Assembly (NCBI RefSeq): GCF_001540865.1
Contig: NC_033622.1
Location: 16,938,089-17,002,088 of the forward strand
Length of the DNA stretch: 64,000 nucleotides
Origin: Ananas comosus
Lineage: Eukaryota > Streptophyta > Magnoliopsida > Poales > Bromeliaceae
Direction: 5' to 3'
Positions 1 through 16,899 of the stretch are shown here, piece after piece. The notes beneath the pieces were generated by a model. The model was not told the DNA's origin. It did not search any database and worked only from the letters and a program-made list of their open reading frames with translations. How positions within the stretch are numbered: position 1 is the first letter of the stretch; each line of letters starts with the position of its first letter. Both the position numbers and the translations under genes were made by a program.

Positions 1-160
1 TTACATCTTTTATCATTTTCATCCGTTCGATTATACTATTAACTAGCCCCCCACTCAACCTTAGGGGGCTCACATCCTAACCGCACATCTTTTAATTCAA
101 GGCTAGAAAACTTAATAGCACTAAATTATTGGTGCTATTAATATTATTCCAGCCTAGTTC

Positions 161-205
<45 letters not shown>

Positions 206-213
206 GTATATAC

Positions 214-258
<45 letters not shown>

Positions 259-414
259 GAACTAGGCTGGAATAATATTAATAGCACCAATAATTTAGTG
301 CTATTAAGTTTTCTAGCCTTGAATTAAAAGATGTGCGGTTAGGATGTGAGCCCCCTAAGGTTGAGTGGGGGGCTAGTTAATAGTATAATCGAACGGATGA
401 AAATGATAAAAGAG
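1..414. repeat. Head-to-head pair of family-1 TIR elements forming a giant hairpin
   Basis: Bases 6 to about 180 are the reverse complement of about 240 to 410, almost without mismatch. The two arms are separated by an AT-alternating spacer rich in TATATG/CATATA. The arm contains the family-1 core seen elsewhere in the window (around CCACTCAACCTTAGGG and CTAACCGCACAT). It is therefore two copies of one MITE-like family in opposite orientation; the left copy is cut by the window edge. No coding potential is seen. Confidence 0.85.
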
Positions 415-482
415 ATAAATTTAACGGCAAAAAACTTGATAGCACCAAATATTTCGTACTATCGATAGCATCCCAGCCGGAC

Positions 483-512
<30 letters not shown>
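240..512. mobile_element. Family-1 TIR MITE, complete copy
   Basis: One end reads GAACTAGGCTGGAATA followed by an AATAGCACCAA motif. The other end reads TATCGATAGCATCCCAGCCGGACTA, roughly its inverted counterpart. The element is about 270 bp, AT-rich and flanked by TA and GA microsatellites. The same ends recur near 9403-9630, 20340-20577 and 40700-41456. It is non-autonomous, with no ORF. Confidence 0.75.
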
Positions 513-539
<27 letters not shown>

Positions 540-544
<5 letters not shown>

Positions 545-895
545 GGCCGATATGAGATATTTGCTAGTTTAACGTTGTAAAAAAATCGGAATAGGTTGAA
601 TTTTTTTATAGAAAATTCTATTCACTATCTAGATAAAGATTAACAACTCCGATCTTAAATTGAAGGATTCGATCATCTATTTTCAGGATGTCGTTCGATT
701 TAACCGTTCATTTTATATTCGCTTGATGGATTTTATTATGATTTCGAAAAATTACGAAATTCATTTTCTAGAAGTTTCAAATACTCTAGATTATGTTTAA
801 CGGTGTGGATCGTCGATTCGAAAATCCCAAGATCGAAAATAACTTATGAGTACGAAGGGCTATATATACTCATAAAGGTATAGTAGTCCTAAATC
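540..895. mobile_element. Family-2 long-TIR MITE, one-sided remnant
   Basis: The right half matches the full family-2 element at 8842-9391: it shares the phrases GATCGTCGATTCGAAA and ATCGAAAATAACTTATGAG and the internal phrase around AGAAAATTCTATT. The left TIR is missing, so this is a truncated copy. It is followed by AT repeats up to about 990. Confidence 0.6.
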
Positions 896-989
896 TATAT
901 ATATAATATATATATATATAATATCATATGATACTATCATATATAATATATATAATATATATAAATCATATAATTAATATATATATATG

Positions 990-1272
990 TCATTTAAGTA
1001 GCTCGCACATGTAGCATGTACAAGCTAGCTATAAATATTACAACAGCACATCTACAGATAAAGCGACACATGCATTAATTGAGCTCTCTTATTAACGCAC
1101 GAAAACTCAAACACACCATGATCATCACCATAATTAATCAGTACAAACCTAACTAGCTTGTTGGAGGCTCACGCACTTCTTTACCGTTATAGATCCCACA
1201 TGCTATTACTTAAATTAGGATAGGATAATTATTCAAGGATAAATACGCATTACACTGACGCATCCATCTTAA
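990..1272 (-). other. 3' flank of beta-glucosidase copy A, duplicated downstream of copy B
   Basis: About 270 bp next to the stop codon of copy A align with 11735-11970 next to copy B. Shared stretches include AAGCTATAAATATTAC, CAGCACATCT and GAGCTCTCTT. This is the likely 3' UTR and shows that the tandem duplication carried the 3' flank with it. Confidence 0.6.
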
Positions 1273-6032
<4,760 letters not shown>

Positions 6033-6130
6033 TCTACGATCTACGCAGAATATATACGAATCATGCAGCTTCAAATTTTGGCTTCAGAACAGGCCCAGCG
6101 AACAAGTGCATGCAGCTTCCTTATACGCTC

Positions 6131-6138
6131 AAATATAG
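6131..6138 (-). promoter_or_regulatory. Putative TATA box of GH1 copy A
   Basis: The minus strand reads CTATATTTG about 100 bp upstream of the ATG at 6032. Copy B has a TATA-rich run at the matching place (16871-16882), next to the conserved GGA(A)AATGCTTA phrase. This is inferred from position and conservation only. Confidence 0.45.
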
Positions 6139-6139
6139 A

Positions 6140-8840
6140 GGAGGAAAATGCTTACGAAATTTACCAAAATGCAGTCACCAAATGCTGACAAAGAGTTGGG
6201 AGTGCTTAAGCACCTTCCGGCTTCTTGGCCTGTTTATTTTCATGGAATCGTGGATCACGTGCTCGATCGCAGGCGTGGATCAAGTATCTTCGGCATTTGG
6301 ATCAAGTAATGATTTGATACTTTTTTTAAAAAAAAATAAAAAAAATCTTAACCGTTGATTAATGAAGGGTAATTAATATTTAGCAGGTAAAAAAATTATT
6401 TTATTCAAGATTAATTTGGTAATTAAACAATACAACATTTAAAAAACTTTTAATTGAGATCCTAAATTTACGCATTAATTTACACTAATTTAGAAAATTA
6501 ATTGATTAACCAAATTTATGCATTAATTAGGCATTAATTTAGGCATCTACTTTAAATGTTTTAGTGCTTCTAAAATTATGAATTAATTTAAATTATAGAA
6601 ATTTTAGAAATACTTCTATTTCTAAATACGATGAATTTAAATTTTAAATATTAAATATTTAAAATTTAAAAGTGAAATTTAAATTAGAGGAATTTTGTAT
6701 TGCTATTTAAAAAAATTGTAATATTGGTAAATATTTTAATTCAACATATTTAATATGTTTAAGAAACTTTTAAATTACTATAGTTTAGACATTAGCCATC
6801 GCAAATTTCAACAAGTTATTACTATTAAAACTAAAAAAAAGTAATATCCTACAATCTGATAAAATTTGAAAATTTTCAGATCGAACCAGAAAAAAATTAA
6901 CTAACAAATTAAATCACAAAATAATCTAAATTTCATTCTTATTTCATTAAAAAAGATTTAGAAAGCAATAGATATGAAAAGAAATTTTAATGCATAGTAT
7001 CTTAAAATTAAACTCATTTGCAATATTAAACAAATAAACAAAGAGATAAGAAAAATTAAAAGATCATATTGTTTTNATTAAAAAAGATTTAGAAAGCAAT
7101 AGATATGAAAAGATCATATTGTTTTAAATAATTTGAAAATTTTCTTATATGAAATGCCAAATTATGAAAGAAAAGATAGAGAAAGAAGAAAAAAACAAAG
7201 AGAAAATATAAATTTTGAAAATATAATAGAAGTAAAATAACTAAATTACCTATGTATTAAAAGATAAAAATACCTTTCTTTGAGGTACCTAGTAACCGAT
7301 ACTTCTTTTAAAGTGACCTACTATTGCAGGTCACAATTTTAAAAAAATTAAATCTGAGTCATTGTATACGCGTGAATAAACGGTAACAAAAAAAATAAAT
7401 AAATAAATAAACATTACTCTAATCTTATACGTTTTAAATAAGTCATCAAATGATTCAAATCACGACACCCAACGAGTTGTTAACTCACGCGTCAAATGCT
7501 TACGAGCGATCGATTGATCCTACTGTTCAAAAATTGCCTTCACTCCACGCTATCCTGTTGTGGGATTACCACCTACATACAGCGTCGTTGTCGGGAACTT
7601 TTTTGGGTAGGTGGGAAAATTATTGTATTCATTAAAAACAACTAAATTTCCGTTTAGATACATAAATAAATTACGATCTGCATAGTTTTTTTCACTCATT
7701 ATGTAGATAGAATAAATAATTATATGTCTATAGTACGCATTCAATTTTGATATTATTTTTACGGAATTAATAAATCAGCTCACGGGTAGAATACAGTGTC
7801 ACCAAGAAACTAATTCATGTTGCTCGATCAGCTCGTGCACGAGAGTGATGTTAAACGTAGGATAAGATTGGAATAAGGCTGTTTGTTTCTAATTTTGTTT
7901 GGTTAAGTTTGTCTTAACTTTGCTCATGAATTAGATCCTGACGGCGGAGGTATGTGAACAAATGGATCGACGAGTACTTGGCTAAGCACTTTGTATATCT
8001 GACCAAGCTAGTTAGAAGTTATAATTCAAATTTATTCCAAAATTTAGTGTGAGATAGAATTTATGTAAATTAAAATTTGATTATATTACGGCAAGTGTAC
8101 AGACAAAAATGAAAAATGACAAACACAAATTAAACAAATCAAAAATTTAAATAGAAGAACGCACATATTTATGTAAAAAAATTTCAAACTGAAATTAATT
8201 ATCAATTTCGAGTCACATCTAACAAATTATATTTAAAAGCCTCTTTAATTAGTAACGTATAACTAAAAAATTTGTGCTTACCTAAGGTTAAATTGGTTTA
8301 ATTATATGCCAGAGTAAATTGGTTTAATTATATGGCGTGTTCCATATCTTTATATTATCCATAGATTTAACTAAGAACAATATATGTGTCACTTCTTCTG
8401 CACCCTCCTCCGGCTACGATGCTTCTAAACGCATAATGCACTTAATATTTATAAGTTTTTCACTATTAAATCTACCATTTTGATAAATTTCACCTCTTAG
8501 ATTATGTTATTCCACCAATCATCCACTTAATCTTAGTAAATCACTATCATCCTAACTGTACATCTTTTAATCTAAGGGCCGAAAATCAACAAACACATAT
8601 GACTTTTATATGTGTGTGTAGAGCTACTATTCTATCAAAAAAATATGAAAGTTGATGCTTCTAACTTTTTGGCTCATTTCAGTCCCACTTAGGATTGAGT
8701 GGTCTTTCTAGAATAATAATATTAATCCAAAAATAAAAAATGATTAAAAAAGTTGATTCAATGGTCAAAAAGTTGAAAGCACGAACTCCTTATATATATA
8801 TATATATATAGACACACACACACACACGCATACACACACA
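6140..8840. other. Intergenic, very AT-rich, no gene seen
   Basis: No conserved ORF is seen. The sequence is dominated by A/T-rich low complexity, with long AAATTT-type stretches at 6400-6760. A single N at 7076 sits between two copies of the same 36-bp sequence (6947-6983 and 7077-7112), which looks like a contig join. A degenerate MITE (about 8610-8810) lies at the right end, before TA and CA microsatellites. Confidence 0.6.
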
Positions 8841-8841
8841 C

Positions 8842-9391
8842 AAGGTCTTGTGTGCTATTAGGAGCACGGAGGCCTCCATGCTCCTAAACCGTTTTCGATG
8901 ATGGGGCTTCCGAATCGACATTCCGAATCGACGATCGGCTCCGTTAGACTTGATCTAGCGTATTTGAACTATCTAAAAAATATTTTTTGCAGTTTTTCTA
9001 TATTATTTACCTAGTGATCGAAAAAATTCAAAATCAACGGTTGAAAATAAAAATCTCAAAAAAAGTTATGATGTAACACAAAAATTTTCGATCAGAGATA
9101 TTAATCTTGTTATTGATAGTATACAAAATTTTCTATTAAAATTTCATCTGATTTGAATACTTTTACACTGTTAAACTTGCAAACGGCATATATCAACTAT
9201 TAAAAATTGCTGATTTTGAATCCTTTCGATTACTAGGCAAATGATATCGAACAATCGCAAAAATTATTTTCTAGATAGTTCAAATACGCTAGATCAAGTT
9301 TAACGGAGCTGATCGTCGATTCGAAAGTCCCATCATCGAAAACGGCTCAAGAGCACGGAGGCCTCCGTGCTCATAATAGCACACAAGACCT
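8842..9391. mobile_element. Family-2 long-TIR MITE, full copy
   Basis: The left end AAGGTCTTGTGTGCTATTA and the right end TAATAGCACACAAGACCT are inverted repeats. Homology between the arms continues inwards for about 210 bp, through GAGCACGGAGGCCTCC, CGTTTTCGATGATGGG and TTGATCTAGCGTATTTGAA. The centre is a short AT-rich spacer with no ORF. It is about 550 bp. Related copies lie at 13218-13700 and 29811-30352, with remnants at 540-895 and 61.7-62.9 kb. The superfamily is not established. Confidence 0.85.
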
Positions 9392-9402
9392 ACTCTATAT
9401 AA

Positions 9403-9626
9403 CTAGGCTTGAATACTATCAATAGCACCAAGCAATTGGTGCTATTAGGCTTTCGGCCCTTGGATAAAAAAATGTACGGTTAGGATGATGTGGGCTTTCT
9501 AGGGATGAGTGAGTTATTTGTTTAATAGCATAATCTAACGGGTAAAATTAGTCAAAGGGTTAAATTTAACGGCAGAAAACTTGATAGCACAAAACGCTTG
9601 GTGTTATCTATAGTATCCCAGCCGGA

Positions 9627-9630
<4 letters not shown>
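9403..9630. mobile_element. Family-1 TIR MITE
   Basis: It starts AACTAGGCTTGAATACTATC and ends TATCCCAGCCGGACTC, the same ends as the copy at 240-512. The core (AAAAATGTACGGTTAGGATG, TAATCTAACGGGTAAAA) is conserved. It directly abuts the family-2 element and is followed by a CT microsatellite. Confidence 0.75.
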
Positions 9631-9668
<38 letters not shown>

Positions 9669-9669
9669 G

Positions 9670-9908
9670 AAAGCTAGGGCTAATATACTCTTATGAGTAT
9701 ATATATCTCTTTATACTCGTAAATTTTCAATCGTTGGATGAAGGGATGTGTGGTTAGGATGATAGTGATTTTTAGTTACGATGATAGTGGTGCTCTAGAG
9801 TTCTGTGGATGGTTGATTGAATAGTATGATCTAATAGATGAAAATAGTTAAAAAGAGATCTAACGGTCGAAAACTTATGAATACAATGAGGCCCATAGTA
9901 GCCGGACT
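9670..9908. mobile_element. Family-1 TIR MITE, divergent copy
   Basis: It starts AGCTAGGGCTAATATACTC and ends ATAGTAGCCGGACTC. The interior shares GATGTGTGGTTAGGATGATAG and ATCTAATAGATGAAAATAG with the family. It is one of two consecutive family-1 copies and shows no coding potential. Confidence 0.65.
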
Positions 9909-10149
9909 CTCTCTCTCTCTATACATATATACACACACACACACACCAAACCTCTACACTTTATACCATTTTTACAGCCTTTTGATTGGATTTTGGTTAG
10001 TAAGATCAAGTTATATTTGAGTAACTTACAAAATTTTACATAAATATAAAATACAACTTTAAATATTCTAAAATTGAGATGCAAAATGTTAAGTGTGATA
10101 AAAAACAAATTATAACCACAAACTCTTTACATGTGTATGTCAATACATC

Positions 10150-10423
10150 AATAATATAATAAGGTACTAATGAAGAAACAACAAGCATTTCTCTAAATCT
10201 AATGTGGCGTTTTGTACAATTAAGATATTTTTTTTTTATAACTGAAATATTCTTAGTCAGTAGATTATTTACGGTAATACGTACGGCTCAGATCTTGCGG
10301 AGCATCCAAGACATTTTACTATAACCTAGTCTATATATATGGAATCAGACGTCTTAGTTAGTTGCATGCCACACTAAAGGATGAAGTATAAACGGAGAAT
10401 GCAACAATTTCTTTTTATAAGAA
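10150..10423. repeat. Segment duplicated at about 27150-27420
   Basis: The phrases ATTCTTAGTC.GTAGATTA, TATAACCTAGTCTAT and CTTAGTTAGTTGCAT occur in the same order and orientation at about 27200-27340. In both places a GH1 3' end lies about 1.7-1.9 kb to the right (11971 and 29138). The block is therefore probably ancestral 3' flank of the GH1 array. Confidence 0.6.
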
Positions 10424-10463
10424 AAAAAAAATCGGAACAGATCTTTTTACAAGTTAAATTCAA

Positions 10464-11185
10464 GGGGTAATTGCCTATATACCTCCCATACATTTGAAAA
10501 TATCCGATTTAACCATTTTTTTTTTCTTTTTAAAATACCTCTCATATGTTCTACCGTTATTGCAAAATACCCCCGCAGTTATCTCATATTAAGTTAACTT
10601 GAGTTAAACGTGAGTTAAACATCTACGATAGTTAAAAAAAAGTAAAATGATAATTTTGCCCTTAACTTAAGGACAAATAAGAAATATTGGTGACGATAGA
10701 AAGGTATATGAGAAAAGACCAAAAGTCAAAATACTTTTTGTGTCCCTAACTTTAGGGGTAAATAAGAAAGTTAGTGATGGTGGAAGAATATATTTGAAAG
10801 GGCAAAATAGTAATTTTACAAAGTTAACAGAGTTACTTAACAGATTTTAACTCTAAGGGCCCGTTTGGTTCGAGTTATGTAATATTACAAAGTATCTCGA
10901 CATATCCAGGTATCTTGGATTTCGGCGTAAGATTACTACTGATGCCACATTAGCGCGTTTGGTTTAATGCAGTAATATAATACTAGATTACACTGTTTAT
11001 AGCATTAATACGTTTGGTTCAGTTTTTAAAATTTAGTAATCCTGACATAAAAATATAGTTTTTTTCAAAATTGTCCTTGTTGTGGTCATTTGAATATTAT
11101 TTTTTGCGGAAATGACAAATGGAGGGAAGGAGATCATGATGATTACCTGGGAGGACGACGCAATAGAAGATGATAGGTGTTCGTA

Positions 11186-11231
<46 letters not shown>

Positions 11232-11659
11232 GTTGAGAGAGAGAGAGAGCGAGAGAAAGTGGCGTGCGAGAGAGAGGGGGGAAGGCGAGAGAGAGATGAA
11301 AATAATACTGTTAATTAGATTTGGGGTTGTTGGAGGGTAAAATTGTCATTTTACATAATATATAGTATTAACGGGTTTTAGTAATGCAAGATACACGACC
11401 CCCCTCCCGTTAATATTTTCGATGTAATCCTGCTCGATTTGTAATGCTACATTAACGACTAGATTACATAGCGGATTAACCAAACACAGTTATCCTGGCA
11501 GGATTGCCTGTAATCCTGCCAGGATAACTCGAACCAAACGCACCCTAAGGATATATTAGAAATAGATTGGAACGTAAAGAGAGTATTTTCAATACTAGCC
11601 TTCTAAAAGGAATAAATCGAAAAGTCGAAAACTTTTCAGGAATATATAAGCAATTGTCC
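10464..11659. mobile_element. MULE-like MITE carrying a nested Harbinger-like element
   Basis: The ends GGGGTAATTGCCTATATA and TATATAAGCAATTGTCC are imperfect inverted repeats. The element is flanked by the 9-bp direct repeat TAAATTCAA (10455-10463 and 11660-11668), the size typical of Mutator-type transposition. Removing the 689-bp insertion at 10857-11545 leaves about 500 bp. No transposase is seen. Confidence 0.7.
10857..11545. mobile_element. PIF/Harbinger-like (Tourist-type) non-autonomous element
   Basis: The terminal sequence GGGCCCGTTTGGTTCGAGTT is inverted at the far end as AACTCGAACCAAACGCACCC. It is flanked by TAA on both sides (10854-10856 and 11546-11548), the usual Harbinger target. 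The interior has a long GA microsatellite (about 11190-11260) whose short ORF is low complexity. Similar end sequence, with GTAATCCT.ACAGGATT, occurs near 18510-18620. Confidence 0.75.
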
Positions 11660-11973
11660 TAAATTCAAATAACGGGATATTGAGCGAAGCACGATTAATA
11701 GATTAAAAGTCTTGAAAACATATATATAATTAATTAAGTAGCTTGCACATATATGTACGTGTACAAGCTATAAATATTACACCAGCACATCTCCATGCGT
11801 ACACATATATAGCAACACATTGAGCTCTCTTTTGTTCACGTACACGAAGCTCAAACACAACAACACGATAATTAATTAATTACAATGGAGGCTGACAAAC
11901 TTATTTATTAATTGCCGTTATAAATTAAAGGCCGGCGCCCAGGATATTATTAATTAAATATGCATCTTGCTTA

Positions 11974-12165
<192 letters not shown>

Positions 12166-12959
12166 TTACCTATATAAAGTAATAAAATATATGTATGCGT
12201 TGATAAGTATAAGTGTCACTCGAACATATATATACTTGATGGCGCTGTGCAGTTTCGCAAGATGTTCTTGGTGGTAGGCTATTCTGAAATGGTCCTTCAA
12301 GGCCTCCTCAATTGTTTCACTATTGTTGTTGGGCTTGAACACGCCTAAAAGAGAGAGAATTAATTGACTCGATCAGATCAGTAGTTTCTATATATCTAGC
12401 TAGCTACTATTTTTTTTTTTTTAAGTAGAAAAACTGTATCAGAATTAATTCAGAGTCCATCCAATTGGAATGACACTTTACCATTCTCGGTTATGTAGAT
12501 GGGCGGATTGTTATATTTGACCTTTGTGTAATTCAAAAGCCTTTGAATTCCGAGCGGATAAATAAAGAACTGAGCTGAATCAACCTGTTGATGCATGTAG
12601 CAATAGAAGAAAATTTTAATTTAACACGTACGTACATATGCCTTCATTAGATTATATATATGTTTAGTGCTCCAAATTAATTAAATATCTGGGGCACGTT
12701 GGATCTGATCCATGCATTACTAACCGAAAATGCATGGTTAATTGGGGTCGATCGATCGGGTTGGGTGGAAAATTGATTCCTACTTTCGTTACATCTATAT
12801 AGATGATTCTCGCAAATAAGCTTGCGATGAAAAGCTGTTTAATTACCTGACGACCTATGCGGCGTCCGTCTCGCACACCTGTCATCAAATTAAGGTTGAA
12901 TCAGAATATTTATTTTAAAAAAATTTGTCTACGTGCTTGTAATCATTGGATCATCGAAT

Positions 12960-13699
12960 TTTCCCAAGCATATATATATATAAAGCAGTTGGTTCTTCAA
13001 AACTTTTAATCATTAAATCAATCATTTTGATCATTTATAATTTTTAATGGGACTAATATAGTAATATTATCATCCTAGGGGACCACGCAATCATAAAAGA
13101 GACCATCATCATTCCAACTCTACAATTCTTGATCTAAAGACCAAAAAGTCGAAAGTACCAATTTTTTTATACTTCTAAAAACATAGTTGCATGTTATACA
13201 CTATATATATAGAGAGAGAGCTAGGTTGGTATGCTTTTAGAAGTAAAGAGCCCTTCAAGTCGATTTTGATATTGTGATTAGCTCCTTTAAACTTGATCTA
13301 GAATATTTGAAATATCAAGAAAATAAATTTTGTGATTTTTCGATATCATTTATTTTGTGATTGAAGAGGCACAAAATCAAGAAATTTAATAGTCGTGGTC
13401 AGTCGTTTGCAAGTTTAACAGTATAGAAATATTCTAACCACGTAAAATTCTGATAGAAAATTTTTTATACTATATAAAATAAGATCAATATTTTTGATTT
13501 AAAATTTTAATGTAATATTATTACATTTTGTAAGATTTTTATTTTCAGCCGTTGATTTTGATTCCCTTTTTTACTTTTTAGCTATTTCAAATGCTTTAAA
13601 TCAAGTGTAACGGAGCCGGTCGTCGATTTGAAAGGCGTATAATTGAAAACAATTTTGTTGCGCAGAGGTCTCTGTACTATTGATAACATAACAGACTAG

Positions 13700-13761
<62 letters not shown>

Positions 13762-14015
13762 GCTATTATGCTACCGGAAGTATAAAGGATTCAGCATCTT
13801 CGACTTTTTGGCGTTTCTAGATCAACTTCTTTGATTATTTTTAATCTTTTAGATAATACTATTACTCTGTGGGGCCATTGTCAACGTATAAGGTACTATC
13901 AATCCTGAGGGAGATCGCAAATCAATCCAAACCGTATAATTCTTGATCAAATTGGTCAAAAAGTCGAAAACATCAATCCTCTATACTTTCAATAGTTAAT
14001 AATAGTTCCTACACA

Positions 14016-14050
<35 letters not shown>

Positions 14051-14245
14051 GCATATATACTACATACCTATCGAAAGTATCTATGCTATAAGTTTTCGAC
14101 CGTTGAATGAATATTATGATTAGAATGATAGTGTTTCTTAGGCTGAGTGGATGATTGTTAATATATATATCTAAACGGATGAAAAGATCAAAAAAGTAGA
14201 TGTAATAGCTATAAACTCATCGATAGTAGAGGACTATATATATAT
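12960..14245. mobile_element. Cluster of about four MITEs filling intron 9 of GH1 copy B
   Basis: This intron (12879-14260) is 1382 bp, against 197 bp in copy A. It holds a MITE at about 12965-13195, a family-2 element at about 13218-13700 (GAGGTCTCTGTACTAT end), a third at about 13755-14010 (with a GTCAAAAAGTCGAAAAC core shared with the first), and a family-1-like copy at about 14050-14240. TA/GA microsatellites separate them. Confidence 0.65.
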
Positions 14246-15298
14246 AATCTTTGTTTATACCTGTTATTCCAACACGAGAATCATTAGATAGACTGGGACA
14301 ATACTGATGTTCGGGAAGTTCGAACGCATAGAAGCGTCCATAGTAATTGATTCGATGAAGTCGTAAGCCCTTTCACCATCTTCGTCTGTTTCTTTGTAAA
14401 ATGCGGCAGACGATTCCCAGCGCAGCTCTCATACTGTGCGGATAGTGTCCGAGAGTTAACGTTCCATAAACCTACACATATAACATATGTACAAGGCATA
14501 GTTAATTATTCTACATTAAGTTTTTTCTTTTCTTTTTTTTTTCCTTTACTGTGTTTTGTCAAGAGAGGGATGATTTGGATAACACTGGTTTATTACCATC
14601 CATAAAAGAATCCAAGATCCTGTGCCTTGCGTTAATATTGGGTCCTGTAGAGGATAAGGGACGAACCACGGCGACACCAACGTTATACCTATTTCACCCT
14701 TCTGTTTTGGCTGTATCCAACAACACATGCGGTGTGCATATTGATTAATTAAAAGTAAATTGAAAGTGGTAATTAATTGGGTGTTATAACGACTGGACAT
14801 TCACAAATATGACTAGAGTTTAGAAGGGAAAAAAATAAGAAAATTTTTGGTTTATAAGCTATTGTTCAATTAAACTTAAAAATAAATTAATGATGCAGGA
14901 TATATCATCGATATTATAGATGAACCTGGTATATCTTTTTGTACACCCGAACAGCGGCTGCATGGGCTAGTAGCTGGTGATGGCACACCGTGTACGGCTC
15001 CGTTCTCGAGTCCCCGGCAGTGCAGTTGCCTGCGTCTGGGGAGCATCGGCCCGGCGCATCTGTTCCCGACGAGTATCCATTGTTGCAAAAGCCCCACGGC
15101 TCGTTGAATGTGATCCAGTGCTTAACCCTGTCACCGTACTCCCTAAAAAGGACTTCGGCGTAGAAGGCAAAATCCCTCCTGCGTTAAAAGTAAATTAATG
15201 GCGTTACTAATTTGCCTTTTCTATTTTTACAAACTTATGATGGAGTTACTTTTCGAGCACATCAATTGTGAGTAATCGTCACATATTTGTTTTACTCA

Positions 15299-15514
<216 letters not shown>

Positions 15515-15706
15515 TTATGTTGATTTCTCCGTTACCATCTGCAAAGTCATCATATATATTACAACTTTATTAACTTGCTAGGAAGGAAATAACAAATATC
15601 AATTTATCATTATAATGATGCAGGGTTAATTCCCGACTTAATTACCAGGAAGGATTCTAGTCCAGGAGATGGAAAACCTGAAGGAGTCCAAACCCATTTG
15701 TTTCAT

Positions 15707-15898
15707 GGAAGCAATGGTGATGAAGCTGAAGACTTTTTTCATCATTATAAGGTGGGTCTTCAAATTAAATTAGTTTATAAACATATTTTGAACATTCTTT
15801 NAATGGTGATGAAGCTGAAGACTTTTTTCATCATTATAAGGTGGGTCTTCAAATTAAATTAGTTTATAAACATATTTTGAACATTCTTTATCCTGCAG
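15707..15898. repeat. Double inverted copy of GH1-B exon 3 plus intron, split by an N
   Basis: 15707-15800 and 15802-15898 are two direct copies of one segment. Both are the reverse complement of 15987-16083 and beyond, that is, exon 3 and part of intron 3. The second copy and the original form a hairpin with an 88-bp loop, bounded by CTGCAG on each side. The N at 15801 marks the junction. Confidence 0.85.
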
Positions 15899-16491
15899 TT
15901 AAATAATTTATCACACACCCATACATCCTATAGATATATAGGAGACTATACTTTGTATAATCCAATATAAAGCATCATTATACTTCCTGCAGGATAAAGA
16001 ATGTTCAAAATATGTTTATAAACTAATTTAATTTGAAGACCCACCTTATAATGATGAAAAAAGTCTTCAGCTTCATCACCATTGCTTCCATCCTTGATCT
16101 TCTCTGTAGGAAGTATTTGTAAATATTGAATCGGACCAATTTCTCATCTAAGGATTTCTAGGATCTACTAATCCATTTTTATATAATCTTCACACTTTAC
16201 TTCGCGTGCTTGATTAATAAAACGGCCACATGGGTGGCAAATTGGTAAAGGTTTTAAGATTAACTTTGCCGATTAATTTAAGACACTAACTAACTACCAC
16301 TACCAATATATAATGGTTGAGGAGGAGAGACCTGGGTGCGCATGAGTGAAGTTATCCCATATGCTCTGTCCCTTGCCACCTGCTCTCCAAGCACCCTCGT
16401 ACTATTCGATTAAATTAACAACGTACGTACCATCAATTATCAGCTAGTATCGCGAAAAGAACAGAAAAGAAAAGAGAAGGGAGGGCGGAAA

Positions 16492-16525
<34 letters not shown>

Positions 16526-16870
16526 ACTTTTCTTTTGGTTCGTATATTATACGAGAAGAACCGGTAGAAGAGAACAAATGTTAGCTGGAGAACCTGATAA
16601 GCTGAGGAGGATGCACCGAAGAGAAACCCATGGGGGAAAACACTTCGGTTAAAGGGCGCGAGTGCCGAAGCTAAGTTGTTAGACAAAGCTATGAGGATGA
16701 TGAGTGAAAGATGTAATAAGAGTGAAAGATATAACATTCCTCTGCTCATTCTACGAGCCATGCACGCAGAAATAATTAAATACGAATTAGCTTCAAATTT
16801 AGGTTAGCTTCAGAGTGTATAAGCCCTGTGAACGATTCTAGAGTAGTGCAGCTGCCTCCGCCCACATCAA

Positions 16871-16882
16871 TTATATATATAG
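16871..16882 (-). promoter_or_regulatory. Putative TATA box of GH1 copy B
   Basis: The run TTATATATATAG lies about 110 bp upstream of the ATG at 16761, at the position matching the copy A TATA box and next to the same GGAAATGCTTA phrase. The call is positional. Confidence 0.4.
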
Positions 16883-16899
16883 GAGGGAAATGCTTAAGC

